A stretch of 64,000 nucleotides of DNA from CAZKBP01 sp964551015 (GCA_964551015.1 CAZKBP010000026.1:23533-87532); one strand, 5' to 3'; positions 44,872 through 53,614 are shown, counted from the first letter of the stretch. The notes: generated from the letters alone by a model not told the origin. Made by a program: numbers and translations.

Positions 44872-46128
44872 ATGAATATGCTAAGCAAAAATATGAACTT
44901 TATCATGAATCTGGCTATAGGAAAGCTTTTTAATTGGAAATTGATACTCAGTCTGTGGGTTATTAGCTGTTTTCCTCCTCAATTATCAAGCGCCCAAGAA
45001 ATCATTAACCAAGAACTCATTGACGCCGAGAAGATGCTACTGTTTAGCCCCTTGGTACAGATGGAGGCTACTTCGGCGGTGAATGATATGTATAATTTCA
45101 AGTTCAAGCGGGCTGCTAATCAGTTTCAGTGGTTCAGGGAAAAATACCCCAACCATCCGCTTCCTTACTTCTTATTGGGTCTGAACGAATGGTGGCAGAT
45201 GATGCCCAATATGGACGTAGAACAACACGATGATGCTTTCTTCGAATACATGGATGCAAGTATTGACCGTGCGCGCGATTTGTATCAGGAGGATAAGGAA
45301 AACATAGAAGCCTCTTTTTTCTTGGCAGCAGCTTACGCCTTTAAGAGTCGGCTGAATGCGGAAAGAAAAAACTGGACTAAGGCAGTTTTTAATGGAAAAA
45401 GCTCACTCAAGTTCCTCCGGCGCGGCATAGAAATCAATCAACTCAATCCAGAACTCATGTTTGGAGAGGCTTTGTACAATTATTATTCGGTCTGGATTCC
45501 TCAAAACTATCCCCTGCTCAAGCCTGTGCTTCTGTTTTTTAAGAAAGGAGACCAAGAGCTAGGCTTAAAACAACTTCAAGAAGTAGCTGAGAATGCCTTT
45601 TATACCCGTACCGAAGCTCAGTATTTTTTAATGCGCATTTATCGTAATGAAGAGAAAGCGCCCCTCAAAGCCTTGCCCATCGCGGAATATTTGCATGAAA
45701 CCTTTCCAGATAACGCTTACTTTGCCAGATATTATGGTAGTGTGGTTTTCTCGCTGGGGATGTTTGATGAAATGGAAGAAATTTCTCATGAAATTTTGCA
45801 AAAGATAGAAGCTGATTACCCAGGCTACGAAGGGGTGAGTGGCAGATATGCCGCCTACTATATGGCTTATCTACAGCGATTTAAATACCGAAATTTAGCA
45901 GAAGCAGAGAAATATTATCGCAAGACGATCGCGTTCGCCGAGGCTACTGAGCATTATCAATCAGGTTATTATCGTTCAGCCTTGGTCGAGATGGCGCGTA
46001 TTTCACACCAAAAAGGAGAGATCAAGGAAGCCAAAACTTTCTACGAATTGGTCAAAAAATACACGAAGCGAAAGGCGAAAGTCAACAAAGAAGCCAGAAA
46101 ATATCTAAGGAAATACAAGAAATACTAA
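44872..46128 (+). CDS. Exported TPR protein of unknown function
   Basis: A 418-residue protein. Several Met codons lie at the N-terminus (residues 1, 3, 8, 12), so the start is uncertain; a hydrophobic signal segment (about 22-42, ending QLSSAQ) follows any of them. The rest is helical, with several TPR-like units (FKRAANQFQWFREKYPNHPLPYFLLG; YYRKTIAFAEA) and a very basic C-terminus. TATCTTTA at 44831-44838 is a near-match promoter box. Probably a periplasmic or envelope scaffold. Confidence 0.8.
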   Translation: MNMLSKNMNFIMNLAIGKLFNWKLILSLWVISCFPPQLSSAQEIINQELIDAEKMLLFSPLVQMEATSAVNDMYNFKFKRAANQFQWFREKYPNHPLPYFLLGLNEWWQMMPNMDVEQHDDAFFEYMDASIDRARDLYQEDKENIEASFFLAAAYAFKSRLNAERKNWTKAVFNGKSSLKFLRRGIEINQLNPELMFGEALYNYYSVWIPQNYPLLKPVLLFFKKGDQELGLKQLQEVAENAFYTRTEAQYFLMRIYRNEEKAPLKALPIAEYLHETFPDNAYFARYYGSVVFSLGMFDEMEEISHEILQKIEADYPGYEGVSGRYAAYYMAYLQRFKYRNLAEAEKYYRKTIAFAEATEHYQSGYYRSALVEMARISHQKGEIKEAKTFYELVKKYTKRKAKVNKEARKYLRKYKKY

Positions 46129-46130
46129 AG

Positions 46131-46202
46131 TAGTTGCTAGTTGTTCGCTATCAGTTAATTGAACTTTAAAAATATCTAAACACCGCGGGCAACTAGCAAC
46201 TA
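46131..46202. repeat. Long inverted repeat between convergent genes
   Basis: Arms 46131-46148 and 46185-46202 are complementary at 16 of 18 positions (core AGTTGCTAGTTG / CAACTAGCAACT), with a 36-base loop. There is no T run next to the stem, so it is not a classic terminator, though it could stop transcription between the TPR and Lrp genes. It could also be a dispersed palindromic element. Confidence 0.55.
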
Positions 46203-46218
46203 AGCATAAGCAATTTAA

Positions 46219-46689
46219 TTAAGGAATCGGCAAGACCTTCTTGTCTTTAAAAGTAGAAAGGATCACCATAGATTGCATATTGCTAATCTCCTCGATTTCG
46301 CTGATTTCTTCCAACATCAGTTTCTGATAAGACTGGATATCAGCGGCGATAACCTTTAGTAAAAAATCACAGGAACCCGTGATGTGATGGCACTCGATCA
46401 CGTTGTCAATTTCTGAGATTTTCTCCACGAAAGCGTCTAAACAAGATTTTTTATGACTAGACAAGAACACCTGTACAAAAGTGGTTACTCCCAAGCCTAC
46501 CTTAGAGGTGTCTAAGACCGCGTGATAACTTCGGATGATTCCCATGTTCTCCAACTTCTTGACTCGCTCGAGGGTAGGAGCTGGAGAAAGACCGATATCT
46601 TTGGAAAGCTGGGCGTTTGTAATTTTGGCATTAGTTTGCAAAATCTGTAATATCTTCCTGTCGGTATTGTCGATTTTGATTGGTTTCAT
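46219..46689 (-). CDS. Lrp/AsnC-family transcriptional regulator
   Basis: A 156-residue protein. The N-terminal helix-turn-helix (about 8-60; DRKILQILQTNAKITNAQLS, then LSPAPTLERVKKLE) is followed by a ligand-binding RAM/AsnC_trans_reg domain (about 70-150; VIECHHITGSCDFLLKV). Family members respond to amino acids as dimers to octamers. No amino-acid gene is adjacent, so it may act globally. A near-match -7 box (TTACTTTG on the minus strand) lies about 50 bp upstream. Confidence 0.94.
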   Translation of the reverse strand: MKPIKIDNTDRKILQILQTNAKITNAQLSKDIGLSPAPTLERVKKLENMGIIRSYHAVLDTSKVGLGVTTFVQVFLSSHKKSCLDAFVEKISEIDNVIECHHITGSCDFLLKVIAADIQSYQKLMLEEISEIEEISNMQSMVILSTFKDKKVLPIP

Positions 46690-46821
46690 TCAGTATAAAA
46701 TTTAAATCAAAAAAAATATACTCTTGCTTTATTGAGCAAAGTAACGAAATTTTCTTCCGAAAATCACAAAAAAAGTTTAGATATTTCTAGGATTTTTTGA
46801 CTAAATCGGAAATAAATTAGA

Positions 46822-47424
46822 CTATTCGTAGAGGGTGCGGGTGAGGATACTGCGCCCAAGGGTAATTTCATCGGCGTATTCGAGCTCGGTACCGATCGGG
46901 ATACCGCGGGCTATAGTGCTGACTTTCAAGGGGAAAGGCTTCATTTTTTTGGTCAGGTAAAAGACAGTCGTGTCTCCTTCCATTGTGGGGCTGAGGGCAA
47001 AGATTATTTCTTCTACGCCACCTTTTTTCACTCGCTCCAAAAGTGAATCAATATTTAAATCGCCGGGTGCGACTCCTTCCATAGGTGAAATGACCCCACC
47101 CAACACGTGATAAAGTCCTTGATATTGGGCTGTATTCTCGATGGCCAAAATATCTTGGGGGCTTTCTACCACGCAAATCAAGTGAGCCTCTCGCTTGGCA
47201 CTGCTACAAATTTGACAGAGGGCATCATCCGAAATAAAATGGCACTGCTGGCAGTATTGAATCTCTTGGCGGAGCTTGCGCAGTGCCTCCGTGAGTTGAA
47301 GGGTAGCCTGTTCTTCTTCTTTGAGGAGGTGCAAAACTAAGCGTAATGCTGTCTTGTGGCCGATACCGGGAAGCTTGGCGATTTCTTTGACGGCATTTTC
47401 AATTAGTTTTGAAGAAAAATTCAT
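46822..47424 (-). CDS. recR: Recombination protein RecR
   Basis: A 200-residue protein. It has an N-terminal helix-hairpin-helix (IAKLPGIGHKTALRLVLHLL), a C4 zinc motif (CQQCHFISDDALCQIC, about 57-72) and a Toprim domain (LICVVESPQDILAIE through GDTTVFYLTKKM). RecR with RecF/RecO loads RecA at gaps. Length and motifs are fully standard. Confidence 0.97.
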   Translation of the reverse strand: MNFSSKLIENAVKEIAKLPGIGHKTALRLVLHLLKEEEQATLQLTEALRKLRQEIQYCQQCHFISDDALCQICSSAKREAHLICVVESPQDILAIENTAQYQGLYHVLGGVISPMEGVAPGDLNIDSLLERVKKGGVEEIIFALSPTMEGDTTVFYLTKKMKPFPLKVSTIARGIPIGTELEYADEITLGRSILTRTLYE

Positions 47425-47465
47425 ATCAAATCAAAATAAAGCAAAAAGGAATGAGAAGGCCGAGG

Positions 47466-47813
47466 CTAGGCTACTTCGGCAGAGATGCCTCGGTCACAGA
47501 TGGCATCACGCATGGGCTTGAGTTCTTCAAAAGAGCCGTGCTTGACGGCACATTTGCCCTTGTAGTGGATAATCCAAGTACATTGCTCTGCTTGCTCAGG
47601 GGTATGATTGCAGACATCAATGAGGGTCTGGATCACGTGGTCAAAAGTGTTGAAATCATCATTGAAAACAATGAGTTGTCTTTCTTCAACAGAAACAACA
47701 TCCTCTTCTACGATTTCTAATTCTTCTACTTGCGTAGAGAGAATGATAGAATTTTTCTCTTCAATGGAAACAACATCCTCTACTATAATTTCTAGTGCTT
47801 CTATTTGTGTCAT
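47466..47813 (-). CDS. clpS: ClpS adaptor with tandem-duplicated N-terminal extension
   Basis: A 115-residue protein from the ATG at 47813; a longer frame to 47936 adds residues unlike the family, and a TAATTTTG box lies at 47841-47848. The C-terminal part (about 46-115) is ClpS as found in Bacteroidota: QLIVFNDDFNTFDHVIQTLI, then the CTWIIHYKGKCAVKHG segment. ClpS feeds N-degron substrates to ClpA/ClpC. In front of the core, residues 2-26 and 27-51 are a direct repeat (14 of 25 identical; both with the EDVVS core followed by EE), the second copy running into the first core strand. It lies 41 bp downstream-side of recR's start. Confidence 0.88.
   Translation of the reverse strand: MTQIEALEIIVEDVVSIEEKNSIILSTQVEELEIVEEDVVSVEERQLIVFNDDFNTFDHVIQTLIDVCNHTPEQAEQCTWIIHYKGKCAVKHGSFEELKPMRDAICDRGISAEVA
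47661..47810 (-). repeat. 75-bp tandem duplication inside clpS
   Basis: Two 75-bp units (47736-47810 and 47661-47735) code for the duplicated 25-residue segment. Both share the AAACAACATCCTCT block and similar flanks on the plus strand, pointing to a fairly recent in-frame duplication. Confidence 0.8.
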
Positions 47814-47840
47814 ATTCTCTAAGAGATTTTGTTGTTTTAG

Positions 47841-47848
47841 CAAAATTA
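47841..47848 (-). promoter_or_regulatory. Candidate -7 promoter box for clpS
   Basis: The plus-strand CAAAATTA reads TAATTTTG on the minus strand, 28 bp before the ATG at 47813. It supports the shorter ClpS reading. Confidence 0.45.
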
Positions 47849-47992
47849 AAAAATTTTTGGGAGTTTTGTGAGATGGTTCTTGAATATTGACGATTTTGCG
47901 AATCGATTGTTTGAGATAAAACAAAGAATTACACAACTTGATTTCTCAGCCTAGGAATTTCTTTTCACATTGATCTGCAGGGTATAGACACT

Positions 47993-49474
47993 ATGACTCC
48001 AAGTTTGGTTCTCACGGTAATTGCCGTCTATTTTTTTGTATTGTTAGCGATTTCTTATCTGACTTCGCGCCATTCTAGCACGGAAGATTTTTTCGTAGCT
48101 GGCAAAAAGTCGCCTTGGTATCTGGTGGCCTTTGGTATGATCGGGGCTTCCCTTTCGGGGGTAACTTTTATCTCCGTGCCGGGTGCGGTATTGACCAATC
48201 AATTTGCTTATTTCCAGATGGTGCTGGGCTATCTGTTGGGCTATTTGGTAATCGGGGCGGTGCTCATGCCCTTGTATTACCGGCTGAATCTAATCTCAAT
48301 CTATGGTTATCTGGAGCAGCGTTTTGGCTTCTGGTCTTACAAGACGGGAGCTTTCTTTTTTCTCTTGTCGCGCACGATTGGGGCTTCTTTTCGTTTGTTT
48401 TTGGCGGCTATGGTGCTACAAGTGGGAATTTTTCAGGCTTGGGGCGTTCCTTTTTGGATCACCACGGTGATTAGTATTTTATTGATTTGGTTATATACCA
48501 ATCGGGGGGGCATTCGCACCATTGTCTGGACAGATACTTTGCAGACGACCTTTATGCTGTTGGCCGCTGTGCTTAGTATCTATTTGATCAAAGATGAATT
48601 GAGTCTCTCCTGGACAGCACTCTGGGGGAAAATAGAAACCAGCCCCTACGTGAAGACTTGGTTTTGGGAAGATTACCAAAGCCCTCAATACTTTTGGAAG
48701 CAATTCATCTCGGGGGCATTTATTGCCATCGTGATGACAGGCTTGGATCAAGACATGATGCAAAAGAATTTGACCTGTCGGAATATTGAAGAAGCCCAAA
48801 AGAATATGTTTTGGTTTAGCATCGTGCTGGTGATCGTTAATTTTATCTTCTTGACCTTGGGCGCATTACTTTACGTCTATGCTTTTGACCAAAATATTAA
48901 TCTGGCTGCCATCACCCAGGCTGGGCAGATTCGTACCGATAAGATTTACCCATTTTTGGCTTTGAATCATTTCAGTATTGGTACGGGAATTTTCTTTTTG
49001 CTGGGCATTATTGCCGCTACTTATTCTAGTGCGGATTCTGCTTTGACTTCCTTGACTACCTCTTTTTGTGTGGATTTTCTGGGGGTAGCGCGCAAGGAAG
49101 AAGCAGAAAAAAAGCGGATTGTTCGTCGTGTGCATATCAGTGTTTCGGTCATTTTGGTGCTGACCATTCTAGTTTTTAAGCAAATCAGTGATGCTTATCC
49201 AGAAAGTAACGTAATCGGGAATCTATTCAGTGCGGCCGGCTACACCTACGGCCCTTTGTTGGGTTTATTTGCTTTTGGCTTATTGACCCAGCGTATGGTT
49301 CAAGACCGCTGGGTTCCCTTGATTTGTATCGTGGCTCCGATTATTACTTATTTTATCAATACGTATTCAGAGGCTTGGCTAGGAGGTTATGTCTTTGCCT
49401 ATGAGCATCTGGTCATCAATGGCTTGCTTACTTGCTTGGGACTTTGGTTATTTTCTTCCAAAACAAATGTCTAG
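47993..49474 (+). CDS. Sodium:solute symporter (SSS family)
   Basis: A 493-residue protein with about 13 membrane helices. The early TSRHSSTEDFFVAGKKSPWYLV and GMIGASLSGVTFISVPG are typical of SSS transporters, and the late TYSSADSALTSLTTSF segment holds sodium-site residues. The family imports sugars, amino acids, sialic acid or vitamins with Na+. The substrate cannot be told. Its last codons overlap the start of the small lipoprotein gene by 8 bases, suggesting co-translation. Confidence 0.92.
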   Translation: MTPSLVLTVIAVYFFVLLAISYLTSRHSSTEDFFVAGKKSPWYLVAFGMIGASLSGVTFISVPGAVLTNQFAYFQMVLGYLLGYLVIGAVLMPLYYRLNLISIYGYLEQRFGFWSYKTGAFFFLLSRTIGASFRLFLAAMVLQVGIFQAWGVPFWITTVISILLIWLYTNRGGIRTIVWTDTLQTTFMLLAAVLSIYLIKDELSLSWTALWGKIETSPYVKTWFWEDYQSPQYFWKQFISGAFIAIVMTGLDQDMMQKNLTCRNIEEAQKNMFWFSIVLVIVNFIFLTLGALLYVYAFDQNINLAAITQAGQIRTDKIYPFLALNHFSIGTGIFFLLGIIAATYSSADSALTSLTTSFCVDFLGVARKEEAEKKRIVRRVHISVSVILVLTILVFKQISDAYPESNVIGNLFSAAGYTYGPLLGLFAFGLLTQRMVQDRWVPLICIVAPIITYFINTYSEAWLGGYVFAYEHLVINGLLTCLGLWLFSSKTNV

Positions 49475-49832
49475 GATTCTGTGCTTTTGTATTTCTCTCT
49501 TCCTGCTCGGCTTACAGGGTTGCTATTTTCCTCAGGAAACCGAAAAACAGATTGCATACAGTCAATTGGAAGGTGCTTGGTATCTAAATCAGCCGGGACT
49601 ATATCACACCATTTATTTTCAGGATAGTACACATCTGGCACTCGATACACACATTGATACCATCTTTTTTTTTAGCTACCAGATTCACTCCGATACCCTT
49701 TTTCTCTACGGCGAATATGAAACGTTTATTAACTATAACATTATTCAAAAGCTCACTCGAGATTCCTTGATTTTTGAAAACTTGCTAGATAAAGAGGGAA
49801 TCCAGCGATACGCTCGAGAAAAGCAGGAATAA
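49467..49832 (+). CDS. Small lipoprotein of unknown function
   Basis: A 121-residue protein from the ATG at 49467, chosen because a lipoprotein signal (MSRILCFCISLFLLGLQGC, Cys19) starts there; the frame upstream is only a shadow of the symporter. The body looks beta-rich (EGAWYLNQPGLYHTIYFQDS; DTLFLYGEYETFINYN), similar in style to lipocalin-like small lipoproteins. It overlaps the symporter gene by 8 bases. Confidence 0.72.
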   Translation: MSRILCFCISLFLLGLQGCYFPQETEKQIAYSQLEGAWYLNQPGLYHTIYFQDSTHLALDTHIDTIFFFSYQIHSDTLFLYGEYETFINYNIIQKLTRDSLIFENLLDKEGIQRYAREKQE

Positions 49833-49843
49833 ATCGTTCATTT

Positions 49844-50176
49844 TTACATTTCCAATTCCTGCATCGGATCCCAGAAGACTTTGGAAAAATGCTGGATTTG
49901 ATCCTCGACCACCTGAATTCCTTCTTTCTCCAAGGCTTCTTGCATGGCCGTGAGAGTAGCAAAATGATGTTTACCAGTAAGCAAGCCATTGCGATTCACT
50001 ACCCGATGTGCGGGTACATCTGGATGGCGATGCGCTTGATTCATTGCCCAACCTACCATTCTGGCACTTTTCTTAGCACCCAGGTAAGCAGCAATGGCTC
50101 CGTAGCTCGTGGCTCGGCCGTGGGGAATCAGTTTGACTACTGCATAAACATCTTCAAAAAAAGTAGATTTGTCCAA
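49844..50176 (-). CDS. Alkyltransferase-like (ATL) DNA-binding protein
   Basis: A 110-residue protein with the C-terminal MGMT fold. The active-site PCHR of O6-methylguanine methyltransferases is PAHR here (Ala56 in DVPAHRVVNRNG), the defining mark of ATL proteins, which bind O6-alkylguanine and flag it for nucleotide excision repair instead of removing it. The DNA-reading GRATSYGAIA and the Arg finger region KKSARMVGWAM are kept. It starts at TTG and has a promoter box 24 bp upstream. Confidence 0.9.
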   Translation of the reverse strand: MDKSTFFEDVYAVVKLIPHGRATSYGAIAAYLGAKKSARMVGWAMNQAHRHPDVPAHRVVNRNGLLTGKHHFATLTAMQEALEKEGIQVVEDQIQHFSKVFWDPMQELEM

Positions 50177-50199
50177 GGCTTTTGTTTTTTAGCTGAGTT

Positions 50200-50216
50200 C
50201 AAAGATAGTAAATTTG
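50200..50216. promoter_or_regulatory. Divergent promoter boxes for the ATL and trmN6 genes
   Basis: CAAAGATA (50200-50207) reads TATCTTTG on the minus strand for the ATL gene. TAAATTTG (50209-50216) on the plus strand serves trmN6, with a T run (50185-50190) 18 bases upstream as its -33. Both boxes match TAnnTTTG exactly and lie back to back. Confidence 0.6.
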
Positions 50217-50253
50217 CTACAAGGATAAAGTGTAAGTTGAGCAAGCCTCCTTT

Positions 50254-50970
50254 ATGGGTAAATCTTATTTTCAATTTAAGCAATTTCTGATCAATCAAGA
50301 CCAGTGCGCCATGAAGGTCTGTACCGATGCTTGCCTCTTGGGAGCATATACGCCCGTACCAACGGTATCTCGTGTGCTCGACATTGGAACAGGCACAGGA
50401 TTATTAGCATTGATGTTAGCACAACGTAGCCAAGCCCAGATAGATGCCGTAGAAGTTGACCACTTGGCCGCTAAGCAAGCCCTAGAGAATGTGAACCGAA
50501 GCCCTTGGGCTACTCAAATACAAGTAATTCAGCAGGATATTCGTGTTTTTGCGAATCAGAAGCCTGCTCGTACTTATGATTTGATTATTAGTAACCCTCC
50601 TTTTTTTGAAGATCATCTCAAATCTCCATCTAAGGCAAAAAATGTAGCCTTGCACAGCGAAGATTTGAAGTTTGATGATTTGCTAAAAATCGTGTTGCAA
50701 CTCTTAAATAAGACGGGGCAGTTCTTTCTACTCTTACCTGCCTACCAAAGTGAGGTATTTTCACGAAAGGCCTCTGTCCAAGGCTTATATCTCACAGAAA
50801 AGCTCTTGGTTTACAATCGCCCCCAAACGGAGCTATTTCGGGTGATTTCCACTTATCAGCGACAAAAACCCTCAGATTGCTTAGAAAAAACCATTTACAT
50901 TCGTGATCAAAAGAATGCGTATTCTGACGATTTCCGTACTTTATTGCGGGATTACTATCTTATCTTTTGA
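50254..50970 (+). CDS. trmN6: tRNA1(Val) (adenine37-N6)-methyltransferase
   Basis: A 238-residue N6-adenine methyltransferase of the YfiC type. The N-terminal FQFKQFLINQDQCAMKVCTD matches the family hallmark; motif I is VLDIGTGTGLLALMLAQ, and the catalytic NPPF motif is in ISNPPFFEDH (Asn114). In E. coli it modifies A37 of tRNA-Val. A tRNA-Val gene is present in this window at 58894, though its anticodon is UAC. Its 3' end overlaps the convergent LysM gene by 11 bases. Confidence 0.9.
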   Translation: MGKSYFQFKQFLINQDQCAMKVCTDACLLGAYTPVPTVSRVLDIGTGTGLLALMLAQRSQAQIDAVEVDHLAAKQALENVNRSPWATQIQVIQQDIRVFANQKPARTYDLIISNPPFFEDHLKSPSKAKNVALHSEDLKFDDLLKIVLQLLNKTGQFFLLLPAYQSEVFSRKASVQGLYLTEKLLVYNRPQTELFRVISTYQRQKPSDCLEKTIYIRDQKNAYSDDFRTLLRDYYLIF

Positions 50971-52573
50971 AATCGGGCTGGGTATTTTGCTGTTGTATGT
51001 GCTGCTGATGTGCCTGCTTATCTCGTGGGATAAGAATTTTCTTTGATCCTTGAAAATGCTCAGATAAACGTCTGAGTTTTCTCCTTTGTAAAAACCGCGC
51101 GGGCAAAATGGGTTCAGGAGGAAGAGATGACTGAGGTGATGAAGTTCTGAGATTGATGGCCTCGTTGGTTTCGTGGAGGACAATAATTTTCTGGCCGGGT
51201 TGCACTTGGTCCTCTATTTCCAGTTGGTTCCAGTGCCGTAAGTCTACCAAAGAAACCTGGTACTTTTTGGCAATTTCAAAGAGTGTCTCCCCGACTTGTA
51301 CCAGATGTAGCTGACTGCTCACTTCGGGAGCGTTTGTTCTCAAGGAGGGGTTCGGTTTGAGTCTCAAATTTTGATTGGGTACTACTCGATCAGAAACTTG
51401 CAATTGGTTAAATTCTCTTAGCTCTTGGAGAGAAATCCCATAGAGTCGCGCGATGTCGTGCAAGCTCTGTCCTGGCATCACCCGATGAAAAGCGGGTCTT
51501 TCCGAAGGGGGGACTAAGCGTGAAATGCTCTGGGGCAACCTTCCGGGATAATCTGGGTAAACTTTACGATATTTTGCTTCTTCTCGGATGATTTCTTGAT
51601 ACAATTCCTCTTCGCTCATATCGGAGAAGCTTTGCGTTTTGCGATCTGAATAGGAGTCGTAGTCAGAGTGAGGGTGAGGACGGGGATAATTTTTTGCAGG
51701 GAAAGGCTGCATGTTATCCGTACTTTCCCTAGGTCGGGGAATCAATACGGGGTAAATCTTATCGGCCGGAATTCTTCTTTTTTTGAGCCAAGGATTGTAT
51801 TTTTTCAACTCATTGGTATTCACACGAAGACGCCGCGCAATCTGAGCCAGGGTTTTGTTGGCGCCACCCTGATAAGCTACCAGCCGCTGAGAGAGAGTCT
51901 GATTCTTCCCCATCAGTTCTTCTAAATACAGCTTACAAGCCAGAAATTTACGGATAAAAGGATGCGTACTCGCGTCAAGTCGTATCACCTGAGAACCTAC
52001 CACATCCGCGTAGCGATAGCGTTTTTCTACGTAATCCTTGGCTGATTCATAGCCTAATTCTAGCGTCAGCATATTAAAAAACCAGTTCTTAAAATGCAGA
52101 TTGTTTCTTTTAAGGTGATGAATGGCAATCTCGGTGCTGAGGACAAGGTTGAGCCGTTCGTCTATGCGTTCGTCCACTCTCATCTCCGAGTCGATGATGG
52201 TACCCTTACCGATTTTCCAAAAGCCACGGGAAGAGGAAGTGAGCGTACCTTTGAGCAGGTTACTTTCTATAAAGGCCAAATATTTGTAATCGGCGGGAAG
52301 CCCCTCGACCACCAAGAGGTCTTCTACAAACTGGAGATAAAGGCTTAGGGTAGGTAAGTTTTGGCGGATTTCTTTCCTATCATCCTTGAGTTGGCGGATG
52401 TGTACTTGGATCTGACGGCGAACACTCGAGCTTAAAACCAGACGGATATTCCCAAAATATATTTCCTCTGGTACATCATATCTTGCATATGTAGGAAATA
52501 CATACAAAATGCACAGAATAGATGTAAAGAAAAATCGGAAGAATGTCTTTAATTTTGGTGATCCCGCCGTCAT
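50960..52573 (-). CDS. MltD-like lytic transglycosylase with LysM domains
   Basis: A 537-residue secreted protein. A signal-like hydrophobic segment (about 10-30) leads to a lysozyme-like transglycosylase domain (about 85-210) with the catalytic Glu in LAFIESNL; GFWKIGKGTI stands where MltD has GxWQ. Three LysM-type units follow: one around VAYQGGANKTLAQIARRLRV, one at about 345-400 (MPGQSLHDIARLYGISLQEL) and one at about 410-460 (VQVGETLFEIAKKYQVSLVD). It binds and cuts peptidoglycan. A TAGCTTTG box lies 45 bp before the start. Confidence 0.9.
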   Translation of the reverse strand: MTAGSPKLKTFFRFFFTSILCILYVFPTYARYDVPEEIYFGNIRLVLSSSVRRQIQVHIRQLKDDRKEIRQNLPTLSLYLQFVEDLLVVEGLPADYKYLAFIESNLLKGTLTSSSRGFWKIGKGTIIDSEMRVDERIDERLNLVLSTEIAIHHLKRNNLHFKNWFFNMLTLELGYESAKDYVEKRYRYADVVGSQVIRLDASTHPFIRKFLACKLYLEELMGKNQTLSQRLVAYQGGANKTLAQIARRLRVNTNELKKYNPWLKKRRIPADKIYPVLIPRPRESTDNMQPFPAKNYPRPHPHSDYDSYSDRKTQSFSDMSEEELYQEIIREEAKYRKVYPDYPGRLPQSISRLVPPSERPAFHRVMPGQSLHDIARLYGISLQELREFNQLQVSDRVVPNQNLRLKPNPSLRTNAPEVSSQLHLVQVGETLFEIAKKYQVSLVDLRHWNQLEIEDQVQPGQKIIVLHETNEAINLRTSSPQSSLPPEPILPARFLQRRKLRRLSEHFQGSKKILIPRDKQAHQQHIQQQNTQPDFKR

Positions 52574-52900
52574 TGTTTGTGTCTTTGGTACAAAACTATT
52601 CGGTATTTCACAAATTTCAAAGCTAAATCTGATTATTCAGGTAGAAACTTCTGGTCATTTATCTTGCAAACTTAGACTTATTTTGTCGACGATTCAGGTG
52701 AAAGAATTTCTATATGACGAATCAATATCTTTAATAAACGCCAAAAAAACGAGATTTATCGAGAAATATTACTTCCCACCAGACTTACCGAATGAGCTGT
52801 ACGCTGTTAGAGAATGAGATTAGACCTTTCTAAAAATGTAATATGATTAGATAATTCTAACGAAAAACTAGACAAATAGTTGTTCCCAAGCATTTGGCGT
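52574..52900. other. Intergenic region with the promoter of the LysM gene
   Basis: A stretch of 327 bp. TAGCTTTG on the minus strand (52618-52625) is an exact TAnnTTTG box for the LysM transglycosylase gene. A 102-codon plus-strand ORF (52509-52817) crosses into the LysM gene and has no recognisable features, so it is not called. Confidence 0.5.
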
Positions 52901-53536
52901 TTAGCAGACCCGTGCCAAGAGTAGGCCATCTCGGATCGGAAGGATATAACTTTCTACACGATTATCTTCTTTTACTTTTTGGTTGAAAGCCCGCAAAGAG
53001 GCTGTTTTCTTGTCTAGTTTCTCTTGTTCCGCTAAGACTTTCCCACTCCACAGCACATTATCCACAATGATTAACCCATTAGATGACATTTTGGGCAAGA
53101 TCAAGTCAAAATAAGTGGAATAATTCATCTTATCCGCATCCACAAATGCCAGTTGAAACTCCCGATCGAGTTGTGCAATCACCTCGCGCGCGTCTCCCAA
53201 ATGAAGTACAATTTCATTCGTTTTTCCTGCTTTTTGAATAAACGTTCGGATCATCTTTTCTCGTTCTTCGTTCACCTCGATGGTATGCAACTGTCCTCCT
53301 TCGGCTAAGCCTTCGGCCAAACATAGAGCCGCGTAGCCCGTGTAAGTACCTACTTCCAGAATATTTCGAGGGCGTATCAGCTTAGAAAATAAGGCCAAAA
53401 GCCTTCCTTGCAAATGCCCCGAAAGCATTCGCGGTTGCAAAACTTTGGCGTGGGTTTCTCTGTTGAGTTCCCTTAAAATCTCAGACTCTGACTCCAAATG
53501 AGCTTCCAAATAGGCGATGAGTTCAGGTGATAGCAT
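52901..53536 (-). CDS. SAM-dependent O-methyltransferase (class I, catechol-type)
   Basis: A 211-residue protein of the O-methyltransferase 3 / TrmR-like family. SAM motif I is ILEVGTYTGYAALCLAEGL; metal-binding aspartates are in FVDADKMNY and LIIVDNVLWSGKV. Family members methylate catechols or, in TrmR, tRNA uridine-5-oxyacetate precursors. The substrate is not readable. It lies 78 bp downstream of the M16 peptidase gene on the same strand. Confidence 0.9.
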   Translation of the reverse strand: MLSPELIAYLEAHLESESEILRELNRETHAKVLQPRMLSGHLQGRLLALFSKLIRPRNILEVGTYTGYAALCLAEGLAEGGQLHTIEVNEEREKMIRTFIQKAGKTNEIVLHLGDAREVIAQLDREFQLAFVDADKMNYSTYFDLILPKMSSNGLIIVDNVLWSGKVLAEQEKLDKKTASLRAFNQKVKEDNRVESYILPIRDGLLLARVC

Positions 53537-53614
53537 TGATGAATTGTTGAATTGTTAAGGCAAATAAGCAAATGAAACTTGGCTGTTTCCTTTGTGTCTC
53601 TGTGTTTTAAAATA

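Noticed and set aside
49844..50176. Active O6-methylguanine-DNA methyltransferase
   Set aside because: The catalytic cysteine is replaced by alanine (PAHR).
52509..52817. 102-codon plus-strand ORF
   Set aside because: It overlaps the start and promoter of the LysM gene on the other strand and shows no protein-like features.
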